Shown here piece after piece: positions 1 to 11,265 of a stretch of DNA of 64,000 nt (the first letter of the stretch is position 1; each line of letters begins with the position of its first letter). The DNA lies in contig RSEF01000021.1 of the NCBI GenBank assembly GCA_003993805.1, positions 6,116,550-6,180,549 of the forward strand. Reading direction: 5' to 3'. The DNA comes from Himantopus leucocephalus. Lineage: Eukaryota > Chordata > Aves > Charadriiformes > Recurvirostridae. Under the pieces are notes generated by a model, which was given only the letters and a program-made list of their open reading frames with translations, had not been told where the DNA came from and did not search any database. A program made the position numbers and the translations under genes.

Positions 1-130
1 CGGTGTCACAATCCTGGACGTTAAAGCATCTTGCCCAACGTCCCGCAGGAAACCCGCGCCCCTCCGCCGCGGGAGCGCCTGGCCCACAGGAGGGGTGGGT
101 TTTCTTTTGCAGCGAATTTCCTCATTTTTT
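1..130. other. GC-rich, CpG-containing segment at the window edge
   Basis: About 40-85 is CpG-rich and includes CCGCGG. It could be the edge of a CpG-rich regulatory element lying mostly outside the window. No promoter motif or reading frame supports a gene here. Confidence 0.25.
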
Positions 131-417
131 GTTGCTTTATTTTTCTAAGTAGCAAAGAATGCGAGGGAGGTTCTAAGAGGCGTGTTGGGTAAACACAGAT
201 ATAAGCCTCTTTCTTTAAAACAAACGAGCAGATTATTTACCTGATTAAATAGGTATTTTGAGCAGGTTGTAGGCTGTTTTTGTGAACACGCCATGCTTTG
301 CCCCGTGGATTTTGGCAGAGCAGGGCTCCTCAGCAGGGCTGGGGAGCAGTCCATGAACTCACCAGCTCTTAAATCCTTTTTATAAGCAGAACTTTATGTG
401 CTTTTCAAACGAGGCCA
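131..417. other. Unique DNA, nothing recognised
   Basis: A mildly AT-rich stretch with no recognisable repeat or motif cluster. The short open frame on the minus strand has no domain. Confidence 0.5.
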
Positions 418-540
418 GCATCATTACCCCACTGCACGGATGGGGAAACTGAGGCACTAACGAGGGAAGTGACTCGCCAAAAGTGGCCGGACAGGTTAGT
501 CACAGGGCTGGAAGGAGCCCAGGTCTGTTTGGCTCTGCAC
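418..540 (-). repeat. MIR-type SINE fragment
   Basis: The + strand reads as the reverse complement of a MIR SINE. It contains GGGGAAACTGAGGCAC, then a decayed form of the segment that normally reads 'gtgacttgcccaaggtcac', then a 'cccaggtct' block. MIRs are tRNA-derived SINEs inactive for well over 100 million years. The copy is heavily diverged and its ends are approximate. Confidence 0.75.
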
Positions 541-1485
541 ACCAGGACATACTGCACCCGGAGAGCGTCCTGAGCCCAGAGACCCAACACTGCAACTGCA
601 ACTCATCACCTCAGCAAGCACTGCATTTGCATGCGTAAAAATGTACGGGCAGTGCACCGGGCCAGAGGGCAGGGAGAAGGAAGAGGAGAGGGGGAGTCAT
701 TTGTGAAAACCACAAGTATTCTGGCTTCTCCCTAAAAAAATCTAAACAAAGTCTAGTGAAACGGAGCCACCCAGGGACCCTCCGGGCCAGGAAGCAGGGT
801 GGGGACAGTAGTGTCAGGCAGGAGGCAAGCGTGGCCTGCCCAGGGTGCTGCCGGCCACCTGGCAGCAGAAGCTCAGCCAAGCAGCGCTCCTGAACTGAGC
901 CCCTGCATGGGGCTCCCCTTCCCACCCGCTGCAGGCAAGCTACTGCTTTAAGAGAGATGGGCAAAACTTATCAGCATCACCCCGACTTCCCCTGCTGGTT
1001 TCTAACCGTGCCATTGGCTCCCACCAGCACTGTCACCCAGTGCTGCCTTTAAAATCCTGCCTGTCTGCATTTCACTCGGCCCCAACACCAGCCCAGCCAA
1101 CAACACCCACAATCCTCATCAGAGCCTGCCCTGGCCCTTAAGCCCAAGTCAGATGCTACAGCACCTGCCAGGGAATATCCTACCCTGGGAAGCGATGGAT
1201 GGCGCCAGAAATGTGCTGCTTCATCTCTGGCTTTGTAATAGCTCAGTTTGGACCTGACACTTTCTTCCAGCTGTGAGGTTGCTGACGGGTCCCATAAGTT
1301 CACTGCACCTCGCGTCACCCAGATTTCTCCATTTTCACTTCTGTGAACTTAATATTTCAGCAGTGGGAGTTCTGCTCATCACTGCTGTTCCCTAGCAGAG
1401 CGGTCACAGCTGTATCTCCGACTCCTTCCAAGGGGGAACAGACACTGTAACACGGATGTGTCACCGCACATATGCAGCCACACAG
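541..1485. other. Unique GC-rich DNA, nothing recognised
   Basis: No repeat, splice-flanked exon or motif cluster was recognised. Short frames on the minus strand encode cysteine-, arginine- and leucine-rich protein typical of noncoding GC-rich DNA. Confidence 0.5.
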
Positions 1486-1489
1486 ACCC

Positions 1490-1715
1490 TCTAAACATAC
1501 CTGTTCTTCTACATGCACCGAGCTGAGCACGTTCACACATCAGTATACAAATGTTCCCCACCCCTCCCATCCCAGCACGCACACGCAACATGCATATTCA
1601 CTCTGACAAAGAAAATGATACTCTCTGCTCCCTCACATTCAAATACACACATCTCCATACACCATGACACACATGAACCCACACACACAACCTAAACACA
1701 CCCGGAGGATCCCCT
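1490..1715. repeat. Decayed (CA)n tract
   Basis: Many short CACACA runs are separated by substitutions; the cleanest run is around 1679-1690. It looks like an old CA microsatellite degraded by point mutation. Confidence 0.6.
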
Positions 1716-2239
1716 CCGCAGACTTCCCACTGTCCCTCCCACTCCTCCTTGCAGGAACAACTTGCCAAGGTGTTTTTTCAGGTGAAGTCCACGCCCTGCA
1801 GCTGACGCAACGGCAAGGCCTGATTTCCTATCTCAGCGATCTCCAGTCACAGGATCAGGTTTTATTTCCCCATCCTCCCTCCTTTGCCTCTTACCCAAGA
1901 AAAGTTTGTTCTTTCCTCTCTCAGAGGCTGTGGAGCTTTCTGCTCCTTTGAGGACCCCCGTGCCACCCACTAGGGCAGTATCTCCCCTTCGTCCCCCATC
2001 CCTCCAGGGTATGGATCCTCTCTGAGGAAAAGCTGCCCCCGAACCTGCCCTGGCATGAAGCAACTCCTGGACCCCCCGGTCCCCAGGAGCACTCAAGGGA
2101 AGGCAGCACCCCTCATCCTGCTCTGAACTGTGTCGCCGTGCCACGGCGAGAGCCACCCCATCCGCTCCAGCCATGGCTGCCCTTTCACGGCAGGTTAAGA
2201 GATCTCTCCTTGTCCCTTCCCACCCTCCCAGGGGCGTCG
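1716..2239. other. Pyrimidine-leaning unique DNA
   Basis: C- and T-rich sequence with no recognised repeat. Open frames occur on both strands, but none has a domain or consistent splice boundaries. Confidence 0.45.
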
Positions 2240-2410
2240 GGAGCTCTCAGTAATTAATGTTTGCCAGGTGCTCAGAGATCCTCAGATGAAAAGTGCAATG
2301 GGAGGGGGAAGGATGATTAATTTATTATTATTATTACAGTTTAATGCTTTCCCCGCAGACAGTGTGCCAGGGCTGAGCAGGGGGTGAGTCACGCTGATAT
2401 GTGGGACATC
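2240..2410. promoter_or_regulatory. Candidate CNE with TAAT sites and a TGAGTCA motif
   Basis: An A+T-rich island with GTAATTAATG, GATTAATTTATTATT and a short (TTA)n run, followed near 2384 by TGAGTCA, the AP-1/MAF-type core. Composition changes sharply from the GC-rich flanks. The call rests on motif density, not alignment; the TTA run could be simple repeat. Confidence 0.4.
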
Positions 2411-3460
2411 CCCCTTTGTGTGTCTCTTCTACCTTTGTTTTTTATGCTTAGCCCATTTTCTTGGCAGTTTCTCCCTCCTTAGCTGGAGCTGACCCCGGGG
2501 CCTGGGGCCGTGCTCTGGATTCATGTGGGCTCAGGGCGCTGGCTCCCAGATTGCAGGTTGGAGATCTGGCAGCGGTGTGCTCCTCCTCCTGCTCCTGCTT
2601 GGGGAGTCTATTAGGCAAATGCTCTTGCCCTATTTCTGTAATTTTGTTTGATTTCTGTTTCGTCAAGGGAGGCGCCCGGAGGCCTCGGGGCCTGGGCGGC
2701 AGGAGCAGACAATCCGTGCTTTCTTTCCCTTTCCTTCTCTTTCGCTCCTTCCTTCTCAATTCAGTTTCAATCACATTATTGGCACATGGCGCCCAGAAAG
2801 CATTGCCAAAGTGGCTGTGCCGAGTCTCAGTGTGCCGGGTGGGGCTCTGCTGGGATCGCTTCTGCCATTTACTATTCTTTGGCATTACTCAAACAGTTTG
2901 ACACCAGCTCCCCACCATGTGGCTGCTGCTCTTCCAGACACTCCACAGCTTCCAGCATCTGCTGGAAGCCAAATGCTGCTCATCTCTTGACCACTACCCA
3001 GAGGGAATGACTGTACCAGGAGCGGGCTGTACGGCAGTGAACGTACACTGCGCATCCTTGAGCTCCACAGGGGCCCAGAAGACTTAGGGGGAAGGAGTGG
3101 CAGGGGTTTGAATGCACTAACAATTAGTTACAATTTACTGCTGTGATTAAAAGTGCAGCCTGGGGATTTCAGGGCGAGGAGGCAAGGGGATAGTCCTACC
3201 CAGGCACTGCATCTAACAGGGAAGGTACCTGGCGCTCTGCCTGCAAAACCAGCAAATGCCACCTGGAGCCATCCTAGAGCTGCCCCCACGAAGCCCCCGA
3301 GCCCCAGCTCGGCACACCAGGCACCAGCATGGCCTCCGGAGGCACCAGGAAACCGCTGCCCAAGGGCAGGTCCCAGGCTGGGCAAGACCCATTCCTGCAG
3401 AGCACAGGGCAAACATAAACCAAAATGGTGATGTCTGTCTAGAGGAGCTGCAGGGCAGCT
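2411..3460. other. Mixed unique DNA with a pyrimidine tract at 2715-2765
   Basis: A 50 bp T/C-rich tract is followed by an AT-richer segment around 2757-2880 that could be a weak CNE. The rest is GC-rich with no recognised repeat. Frames of up to about 160 codons on either strand are proline- and cysteine-rich and lack domains. Confidence 0.4.
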
Positions 3461-3464
3461 TGTG

Positions 3465-3545
3465 TTCCTGCACACACACGCTTGGATGCAGATAAAAACA
3501 CCAGGCACACGCCATGTGCACACACACACATTCACATAATTGTAC
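3465..3545. repeat. Interrupted (CA)n microsatellite
   Basis: Two short CA runs, around 3471-3480 and 3518-3532, are separated by unrelated bases: a decayed dinucleotide repeat. Confidence 0.6.
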
Positions 3546-4255
3546 AAACATGGGAGGCCCTGTGTACGGCCGGTGCAGCCACACCAGCGTGATGCCTGCC
3601 TGGGCACCCAGGACAGGGCTGGATTGTGACGGATATTTTAGCAGAGACTGTCCTGCTCTGGACATACGTGGAAGGCCTGATGCCACAGAGATGGCAAGTG
3701 GCTCTGGGTAGAGAGGAGCTGCTACCCTACTTACTCCCCAGGGTAATGACTCTCTCCCCCGTGTCCTGAAATGGGCTCAGTCACGCCAGCAGATGAGGAA
3801 AGGCCTTCAATGTGTAGCCCAGCAAGCAGCAGAGATGGGACAGGCAGAGAGACAGGCTGGATTTTACAGGACTCTGATGCTGTGGAGTAGGAACGGACTC
3901 CATAAATTCACTCTGGATTTGACCTGGCTTGGGCAGGAGCGAGAGGCAGAAAGGAGGGAAGGCAGAGGGAGTCTGGCACGTTATCCTCGCTGCTCTACCT
4001 GCCCCATCACAGGCAGAGGCTGTGTCAGCCCTGCTTCCATGTGGGGCACTGAGGTGGGTACAGAGGGATGTCCCCAATGGAGCAGGCAGGACAGACACTC
4101 CTTCGTTAGAAGTGGCAACAGGGAAGTGAGGGGAGATGACGGAGGAGGTAAGAAATGGGCAGCAAGAGCAGAGAAAGGAAACCCGGGACTGCATACAGTG
4201 CGGACTGACTGCAACCCCTCCTTGGGGATGTGCCAGCAGCATCCCCAGCACAGCA
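3546..4255. other. Unique DNA, nothing recognised
   Basis: GC-rich, purine-leaning sequence. A long open frame on + from 3793 to 4773 crosses it, but the opposite strand is open over much of the same region and the predicted protein has no domain. I treat this as noncoding. Confidence 0.45.
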
Positions 4256-4555
4256 AGAGGGAGGGAAGGCAAAGCGTCCCCTCGTGCGTGAGACACAGTG
4301 ACGATGCATGCAGAGATGCCCATAATGCAGCACGCGTGCATCCGCGTGGGCTGGCCCTGCTTGTGCAACAAGGCTGCCTGAGCATCGCCGCTGCTGACAC
4401 AGGGAATATGTGTGCACGCACGCAAGTGACTCTGAGCAAGCCCGGGTACGCGCCAACGCCGCGCGTGCACACGTGCCAGCACAGCACTGGCAGGGACATG
4501 TGTGCCTGTGCACGAGGATACACATGCAGTGAAGTGGCACATGGACAGCACCGTG
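4256..4555. repeat. Decayed alternating purine-pyrimidine tract (GCAC/TGCA words)
   Basis: Dense TGCATG, GCACGC, GTGCAC and ACACGT words suggest an old TG/CA microsatellite with many substitutions. Several CpGs persist. Similar DNA recurs at 6900-7165, 43920-44430 and 60235-60480. Confidence 0.45.
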
Positions 4556-4719
4556 AAGAGGCAGCAAAGACCCCGGAGAAAGCGTGGCTGCGGCCCCTCG
4601 GGAGCCCTGGCAGTGGGCCGGAGGGGGTGCAGGGAGCAGCGGCGGGCGGTAAGTGTGAGGCAGACGCAGCGATTGCATTACTGAAGGAGCCCGGGCTGGC
4701 AGTGCCGAGCTATCGTCCC

Positions 4720-5060
4720 TGTAATCCTGTTAGCCAGCAATCTCCATTCCGAAAGAGCTTCATTTCTTTGTGAATATTTGTAAACTAGATATCTAATGGA
4801 AAATTATAGGAAAATTATAGTGAAATTCATGACGAAGAAATCCGATTAGCCCTAATTCAATTATGCCATCTTAGCCCACACAGCACATTTCCCATTTTTT
4901 TCCCATAAATACCAATGCCAGGGGTCCGGGTAATCAAATAAAATTGAAAATCATCTTCCCATTAAATTCAATTAGCTGCAATTTCTAAAGCCTATCAGAG
5001 ATTTTAATTACTAAATTATAAAATTCTCCAATGCTAAATTGAAACTAAAAAAATTGCACA
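4720..5060. promoter_or_regulatory. Candidate CNE, homeodomain-site-rich
   Basis: A strong A+T-rich island in GC-rich surroundings. It carries many ATTA/TAAT words (for example GATTAGCCCTAATTCAATTA and TTAATTACTAAATTATAA) and a perfect 11 bp tandem duplication of GGAAAATTATA at 4798-4808 and 4809-4819, about one helical turn. This pattern is typical of long-range developmental enhancers. There is no open frame of note. Function is inferred only. Confidence 0.5.
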
Positions 5061-6125
5061 TCCTTGTATTTCAGAAGAAAAAAACCCAGCAGAAACCTTG
5101 AAAAATACCCTTCTCCTGCCATCAGCACCCACGTGAGCACGGGTCTGGGCAGGCTTCACCAGAGAAATGGTTGTGGAGGGACGTGAACCAGGCCTGGGGA
5201 AGAAGGTGGCTACCTCTGAGGGAAAGAGCTTGGACATCAGCTGAGATTAAAACCTAAAATCTAGCCCTCATTACAACTCAGTTGGGTTGAAATAGGAAAG
5301 GCGAGGCTAGCAATCTCGGCATCTTTGCTCCCTTTTCCCACAGTTCTAGCTGGTTCTCTGCACCTCCACGCTGCTCTGCCAGTGACTAGTGACAAGCCAC
5401 CACGCTCCTGTAGCCAGTGAAACAGCTGAGACTCTCTAGGAGCTGAAACGAGTTTTGCCTGCAAATGGGCTCCGTGAGGCAGTCCCTCGAGTCTCTGAGT
5501 GCCAAACCCAGGGCAGGAGAGCTGGTGATGCCCAGAGGGAAGCAGGAGGGCAGATGCTAGCTTTGTGCTTCTGATAAAGCTTCTTGAATAATAGCCATGC
5601 AAGCCTGGTCCTGACACTGAATTAAGGGAAGCTGGAGCCCTCAGCAAACTGATTTAGCTTGAAGCACTACTTCAGCGAACACGTGGGATGTTCCAGAGGA
5701 GGGGGACGTGATCACCCTTCCCTGATAGCACAGGGAACTCTCTGAGTTCACAGAGGCACCAGGCAGGCAAGCCCATCCCTAAACTGTTCTTTATTCAACA
5801 ACCAAACCAAGCAGGCAAATGGAGAACCAACAAACCCTGTGCCTACAGATGCTCTCTTCCAGCCCTGCTTCTCCGGGGACCAACATGGCACAGCAACGTG
5901 TCGAGGGGCAATTAACTGTGTGAACAAGCAGTGGGAGGAGAAGTGAAGCTCAGCTCTCCAGTTACAATACCTGACCCTCCACAAGGCAGCGAGTGAGGAT
6001 TTTCCGACACCGCTTTTATGCCAGAGAGCACTTTCGCGTGGTACCCTAAAGGGTTTATTCATGCGCTAACATAAACGAAGCCAGTTTCTAACGCATTTCA
6101 CAGCTTTAACTAGGTGCTCAGGTTG
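5061..6125. other. Unique DNA, nothing recognised
   Basis: Mixed-composition sequence with no recognised repeat, exon or motif cluster. The 128-codon minus-strand frame at 5261-5647 lacks domains. Confidence 0.45.
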
Positions 6126-6670
6126 CTCCGAACCAGGCCGATACTCGGTTTAATTTACTGGGCGCCCGAAAGTTGCCAGCAGGGAGTTGCCCGCAAACAG
6201 AACAACAACAAAAAAGTTAATGATCTGGGCTTTTTCTTTAATAAATAGGCAAACTGGATGAGCCGGATTGTTGGCTGGGATTCGTCTCCCCTTTATCACC
6301 CTGGAGCTTCTGTGACACATTCTCCAAATCATCAGCATTTTGCAATTTGAGGTCGTTACCAAATACTATTTTTTTGCCAAGGAAGGGAGAAAAATAAATT
6401 AATAATTAAGAAGCCCAAGCAGGGAGAGGCTGTGGGTTGGATGGCGCTGCCACCTCCGCGGGGATTGCTCAGGCACCTGGCAGCCCGCCCAGCGCGCACC
6501 TTGGTCGCCGGCTCACCCTGGAATGTGGTGCTGGCACCCAAGTGCTACTTGATTTTACTACGAATTAATCAAAGTCTCTTCTGCAAATGTCTAACACTAA
6601 ATCACCACTGGCTGAGCTTCAAATGCAATTCCCCAGTTCCAGGGATTCGGTGCAAGGAGATTACCAGCTC
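6126..6670. promoter_or_regulatory. Candidate CNE pair
   Basis: Two A+T-rich cores lie around 6150-6440 and 6540-6665. The first has two GTTGCC words (6172-6177 and 6186-6191), RFX half-site-like, and AAATAAATTAATAATTAAG. The second has ACGAATTAATCAAAG and ATTTGCAT-like words. A CpG-containing stretch at 6450-6515 separates them. The call is from motif density. Confidence 0.45.
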
Positions 6671-6895
6671 CAGGTGAAAAGCTGAAGGGGGTTTCCTCTC
6701 TGCACATCTCCTGGTACTCCAAGGCATCAGCCTCTCCCAGCTGGAGGGAGAATAGATTTCCTGCAACTCTTCTCCCGCTCACAGCAGGTAACCGCACAGA
6801 CGCTCAAGATATGCTGGGATAAATCTGTCTGTGCTGCCTGACTAGAGTGTACTTACACCAGAGAGGAATTTGACTTGACTGCAAGCTGATGCAGA
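6671..6895. other. Unique DNA, nothing recognised
   Basis: No repeat or motif cluster recognised. Confidence 0.4.
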
Positions 6896-6899
6896 CAGC

Positions 6900-7165
6900 A
6901 GAGGACTGTATTTGTAGCGTGTGTGTGCCTGAGCCCCTATGTTCGCATAGCTGTGGATGCATCCACACACACGAGGACACACAGAGATGCGAACACGCAA
7001 GATCCTGCGTGGGTAGGGCTGTCTGCTCGCTTGTGCACACGTGTGTGCACAGCCTTGTGGCACCATGTGGGCACGCAGCCACCCATGTGTGCAGGGCCAT
7101 GCAGTCAGACGTTGCGTGGCTATCCACAGCCAGAGGTACACAGACTTTCTCTGCAGGCGTTCTTG
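6900..7165. repeat. Decayed TG/CA-rich tract
   Basis: GTGTGTGTG near 6918, CACACACACG near 6964 and GTGCACACGTGTGTGCAC near 7033 are separated by substitutions. The overlapping frames on both strands are artefacts of this repeat. Confidence 0.5.
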
Positions 7166-7639
7166 CCGTGTCAATGTGTGCATGCCTCATTTGCTGCCGA
7201 ACTTGCAGTACCGAGCACTCTCCGCATCCTGGCTGGCCCCCCAGAAGGCGGTGTGCTGTGACTGATGCTCAGGATGGCAACAGCACATGTCCCCACACCG
7301 CTCTACAGACACAGCACTGCCCTGAGCCATGGGTGAATTGTATTCCCCTCTCCACACTTTGCCTGCCTCAGAGCCCTCTCGTATTTTCAGTGCTCACTAG
7401 ACCGTGAATTCACCTTCATACCAGTTACAGGGTTATTTAGCTTCTCCTGACGCCAATAACCACCAAACTTTCACTGGCAGCTCAGCTTTCTCCCGGGAGA
7501 CATGAAGAGCTCCTCTCTCACCTGCCCACGGTGCCCTCACCCACACACACCCACCGGGAGCACAGGGGACAGATCCCCAAGCAGGACACAATGCCTAGGG
7601 ACATTGCTCACCGGCTAGCGCCAGTCTCTTATCCCCACC
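7166..7639. other. Unique DNA, nothing recognised
   Basis: No repeat or motif cluster apart from a short CA run at 7542-7552. Confidence 0.4.
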
Positions 7640-7654
7640 CACATCTACACTGTG

Positions 7655-7850
7655 AGAAAGAGCAACAGCGCAGAAGAGTTAAAAACTGGATGGAGAGAGC
7701 GAAACAGAGGAGAGGGAGACAGAGAGAGAAAGAGAAAAGAAAAAGGGTGATAAAGCAAAACCAGTACAAACAGAGGAGGAAAATTGCCCAAGACAACAGA
7801 GGAAGAAGCAGTGAGGGAGGCAGGAAGAGTGCAGGGGCATACTGTGGTCC
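7655..7850. repeat. Polypurine (GA-rich) tract
   Basis: The + strand is nearly all A and G, with repeated GAGAGAG and AGAAAGAGAAAAG words. The lysine/arginine-rich + strand frame here and the leucine/serine/cysteine-rich opposite frame come from this composition. Confidence 0.65.
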
Positions 7851-9234
7851 TTTGCCCCTAAACACCCCACAAAACAACACTCTCCAGCACCTGACACTAA
7901 CGTATTCTTCAGCTCTCCTGGAAATCTTGGGGATCAACTGGACAGCCCCTGTGCAGCAGCTGGACTGAGCTGCACGTGGGCTGGGACACTGCCGAGGAGT
8001 AATGAGGATGATCTGCCTGGATAGGAAACAGGGGGGTGCCCAAAGGCCGTGAGAGTGCAGAAAACCTCAAACAAGAGGGTGAAACCTCCGTGCAGGGCCA
8101 TGCAGAAGGAAGGTCAGCAGCCTGTCCCTCTTACTGATCCTCTGTCACAAGGCAACCCTCTCTGCTCTCCTTCGCTGGCCCAGAGCCATCTCTGCCACTC
8201 ACCCTCCCACTGGCTCGGAGCCATCCTTGCCTGTTCCCCCTGCTGCAGACCTGTAAGGCACTTTTTTGCCAGCCTCCCCCTTCACTGCCACAGAATCCGT
8301 CTCTTGGCATCATGTCTTTGGCCCAAAGCCTTGCTGCTCACCCCTGGCCACATGGGCTTGCTCCTCGGTCTCCTGGGCTGAACTGACTGAACATTTCCCA
8401 GCTGAGGCAAGTACTGCAGCGACATTTCACTCTGAAACCAAGCATGTGCTGACAGCGAGTGGCATCCCCAGGAGCTCCTTCCTGGCCCACAGGGCTGTGC
8501 ATGGCCAGACAAAGCTGACGAGGTGCACAAGCCACTGCACAACTTGTGGTGCCTCTTCCCACCTGCGGCGTCCCCCAGGGCTTGGCCAAGCTGTGCCTGC
8601 AGCAATTCACTCTTCCCACTCACCCCACTGTGGCCATCCCCACCTCCCGTCCCGCACAGCCCCTTGGAGCAGCTTGGCCTCCATCCCAGGGGATAAAATC
8701 CCCCTTTCTTTGGCGCAGGGATTTCATCTCTCTGCTTCTGTAATAGAGAGCTCAAAGCGGGCGCTTTGTTATCCTACCACAGCTGTGGTCCTGTGATAAA
8801 ACTCAAACATGACTCCACTGAGTGTGCAACGATATGTTCCCACAAGCACAGGGTGTGCACAGGCACAGGTCTGCACACATTAAACAGAATAGCACGGATC
8901 TGGAAAGGGAGCTGGGGGGGACAGAGCTGCCCTTCTTCCCGAGGCAGCTGTAGCTGTCCTTACCTAACACCAGAGACTGCAATACAGAAGGGACTGCAAG
9001 AACCCAAAGGGATGAGAAGAAGAGGGACTGAAGCAGTAGCTCTGGCACAAGCTCATCACAGCCACTTTCCCTTGTCCTCAAGCTTCCTTGGGATGGTTCC
9101 TACTGCTGGAGTTTCAGCGGGATTTGCGCGGTCATCCTGCAAAGGCAGATCTGGGGAAACACGGCAGAGACACCCCTGTTGCCTCACCTGCCCCGGGAGC
9201 ACACCCCAGCCTCTTGCTTTCCCCATATCGCCAT
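7851..9234. other. Unique C-rich DNA, nothing recognised
   Basis: GC-rich sequence with overlapping open frames on both strands (for example 8266-8796 on + and 8282-8755 on -). The predicted proteins have no recognisable domain, and being open in opposite frames is expected of stop-poor GC-rich DNA. Confidence 0.45.
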
Positions 9235-9475
9235 TAAAAAAAAGCTCTGTGCAAACAATAGATCAATAGAGCCCCCGCCTCTTCGGAAGGAAAACAAACA
9301 CCCGGATCACCGCAAATTAGAGAATGTTTCGCTTCACTTCATCCAAACAGGCTGACAATTTTTTTGGGTTGTTGCCACGGCGACAGAATAACACAGCGTT
9401 CAGCCTGTTGCAGAACAATCAATTAAGTTAATGCCTCGGAGTGCCTGTTTACTCTTCCATTTAGGAGGTGCTGCT
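9235..9475. promoter_or_regulatory. Candidate CNE with an X-box-like (RFX) site
   Basis: An A+T-rich island containing GTTGCCACGGCGAC at 9371-9384, close to the palindromic X-box GTTGCCATGGCAAC bound by RFX factors, plus ATCAATTAAGTTAATG downstream. CpGs persist inside the motif. Related words occur in islands at 46901 and 50249-50364. The motif match is seen; binding is inferred. Confidence 0.5.
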
Positions 9476-9954
9476 CTCGCTCACTCGCTCTCTTTCTCTC
9501 TTGCTCGTTTTAAATTTCTCATCCTTTCCTTCCTGCTCCTATTCTGTTTCTATTTAACCTAAAATAAAGTCCCTCCCCTCAACTACCTCCTGGCTTGTAA
9601 GTAGCCTCCCACTTTTCAGAATGATCACCTGGAATAAAGTTTTTTCCTCTCTCTGACTCCTGCAAAAACAGAGACTGGGGATTTACCTTTACCTTTCACG
9701 ATACAGCGCTGTCCCCTCCTCCTGGTGTGCTCAGGACCTTGCAAAGTTTCTAAACATCCCCAGGGCAGAGTGGGCTGCCTTCGAAAGTGGCAGGAGTAAC
9801 TCTGCTTTTAACAAGATGACATAACTCTTGAGGTAAGGACCTATGAAGTGATCAGAAACCCTTCCACTATTGCTAGTTTTTACACTCAGCCATAACCATA
9901 AATGAAGACCCCTCTTGTGCTAAATGCTATTTAAAAAGGAGAACTATAAAAGGG
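9476..9954. other. Pyrimidine-rich then AT-richer unique DNA
   Basis: CT-rich at about 9474-9535 and 9635-9660, and otherwise unremarkable. It may be the flank of the 9.3 kb island. Confidence 0.35.
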
Positions 9955-10090
9955 CCTCACAAGGGTCTAGGTCTCATCCTACGGTCCATGTTGAATGAAA
10001 CTTCCAAAAATGTGCTTAAATAACTTTGACTTAAGCAAAACTCAACCTGGTGCTCAAAGCGTTTTGCTGAGCTGAAGCCTATGCTAGGAT
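9955..10090. repeat. Fragment of an old interspersed repeat, unclassified
   Basis: Phrases such as 'gtgcttaaataactttgac' and 'gctcaaagcgttttgctgag' resemble, from memory, a dispersed repeat common in turtle and crocodilian DNA. The copy is very diverged and no family is assigned. Confidence 0.3.
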
Positions 10091-10425
10091 ACTTTAAAGG
10101 GGGCACCATTGCCAGAAGATTGTGGCAGATCCATCATTGCAGCCCTTTAAAATAAACAAACGCCAAAGCATCTCTCGGCTCTGGCCCTGACCACCAGCAG
10201 GATGCCAGGCCTTTAACAGACTCACATGCTCTTGCCACTGATCTTGTGGGTTTATTTCCTGCCTCACAGTCAGCGTTAGCAGTGACACTTAGCTGTGTAG
10301 CTTCACTGCTTGTCTGCAGCCACTTTCCTATCCTTGCCCAGTGAGCAGAGATAACAGCCCCAGCTCTCCCCACAGCCCTCCTGCAGACTCTGCAGCACAT
10401 TACAGGGCACCGAAATCACAGCTCC
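10091..10425. other. Unique DNA, nothing recognised
   Basis: No repeat or motif cluster recognised. Confidence 0.4.
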
Positions 10426-10429
10426 GCCA

Positions 10430-10540
10430 TCCTGAGGGGGAAATAAGGTACCAGGGAGTGAAAGGACTTACCCAAGGCCAAGCCTGAGATATAATTCAGG
10501 GCTTCTGCCTCCTGATTTCTCTGCACCCTGGTGCTGTCTT
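10430..10540 (-). repeat. MIR-type SINE fragment
   Basis: The + strand shows a decayed 'ggggaaataaggtaccaggg' followed by 'gacttacccaaggccaagcc' and 'ttcagggcttctgcctcctga', in the order expected for a reverse-strand MIR. Ends are approximate. Confidence 0.65.
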
Positions 10541-11039
10541 CATCATGAGCACAATATTCCTATGCTTTTATCTTTGAAACGCCAGGATATGTGTCCACCC
10601 CCCTCACATCCTCATACACCGAAATTAAAGGAAAAGGCAAAGGCAAGCATGATATGAAAACATCCAGATTCCGTGATAGTGCCTTCTCATCCTGCCACTA
10701 GCAACAAGTGACTAAACGTAAACTGTACATTTATTTAATATTGAACAGATGGAACAAAACTGTAGACAGAGTAGACAGGGGAGAGGGGGGCTCAGACCCA
10801 AGGAAAAATTACAGGCATAGGGTTAAATACGACATCTCCCCTGCCTCCCCAAGCTGGATCTTTTTTAAAGGACTCTCTTCTCACAGGCTAACACGGCCGC
10901 CCTGCTCGCTGGGCAGTAGTGAGGCCAGGTCTGCGCCGTGCCGGACAGGCCCCACCAGCGCGCTCCTGCTCCCTCTCCCCCTCCCCGAGAAGAAGTTGTC
11001 AGCAGAACCTGTAGGAGCAGGGGCTCGTTGACTGCTCCC
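10541..11039. other. Unique DNA with a CpG-richer patch at 10885-10990
   Basis: 10885-10990 keeps several CpGs (ACGGCCGCC, GCGCCGTGCCGG, GCGCGC). It is too short to call a CpG island. The rest shows nothing recognised. Confidence 0.35.
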
Positions 11040-11155
11040 TGTCCATTACAGCCCAGATTATAAGCATATTGCACAGCGCTCTCCGCACGGTGCTGGGGAA
11101 ATCCAATACGCTGAAAGGTTAATGCAATCAATTAGGGTGACAAGGAAGTAGAGTA
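11040..11155. promoter_or_regulatory. Candidate small CNE
   Basis: A+T-rich block with CAGATTATAAGC and GGTTAATGCAATCAATTAGGG: TAAT and POU/HOX-like words between GC-rich flanks. Called from composition only. Confidence 0.4.
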
Positions 11156-11265
11156 AAGCCTTCCGAGTAGATGAAAGGGAGAGAGAGATGGAGACAGAGA
11201 AAAGCAAAGTGAAGCGGGGGGGGCAGTCGGGGGAAGGAGCAAAAAAGACGAGGAGGAGGAAGATG
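11156..11265. repeat. Polypurine tract
   Basis: Nearly all A/G on the + strand with GAGAGAGA and GGGGGGG words. Confidence 0.55.

Noticed and set aside
2330..2345. TTATTATTATTACAG as a splice acceptor
   Set aside because: No open frame or donor follows. It is better explained as a TTA simple repeat.
3793..4773. 326-codon open frame on the + strand
   Set aside because: The minus strand is also open over 3781-4551. The product has no domain, is rich in low-complexity residues, and covers decayed TG/CA repeat. Best explained by GC-rich, stop-poor DNA.
6450..6475. CTCF-like site near GCTGCCACCTCCGCGG
   Set aside because: Only a partial match to the CTCF core by eye. A matrix scan would be needed.
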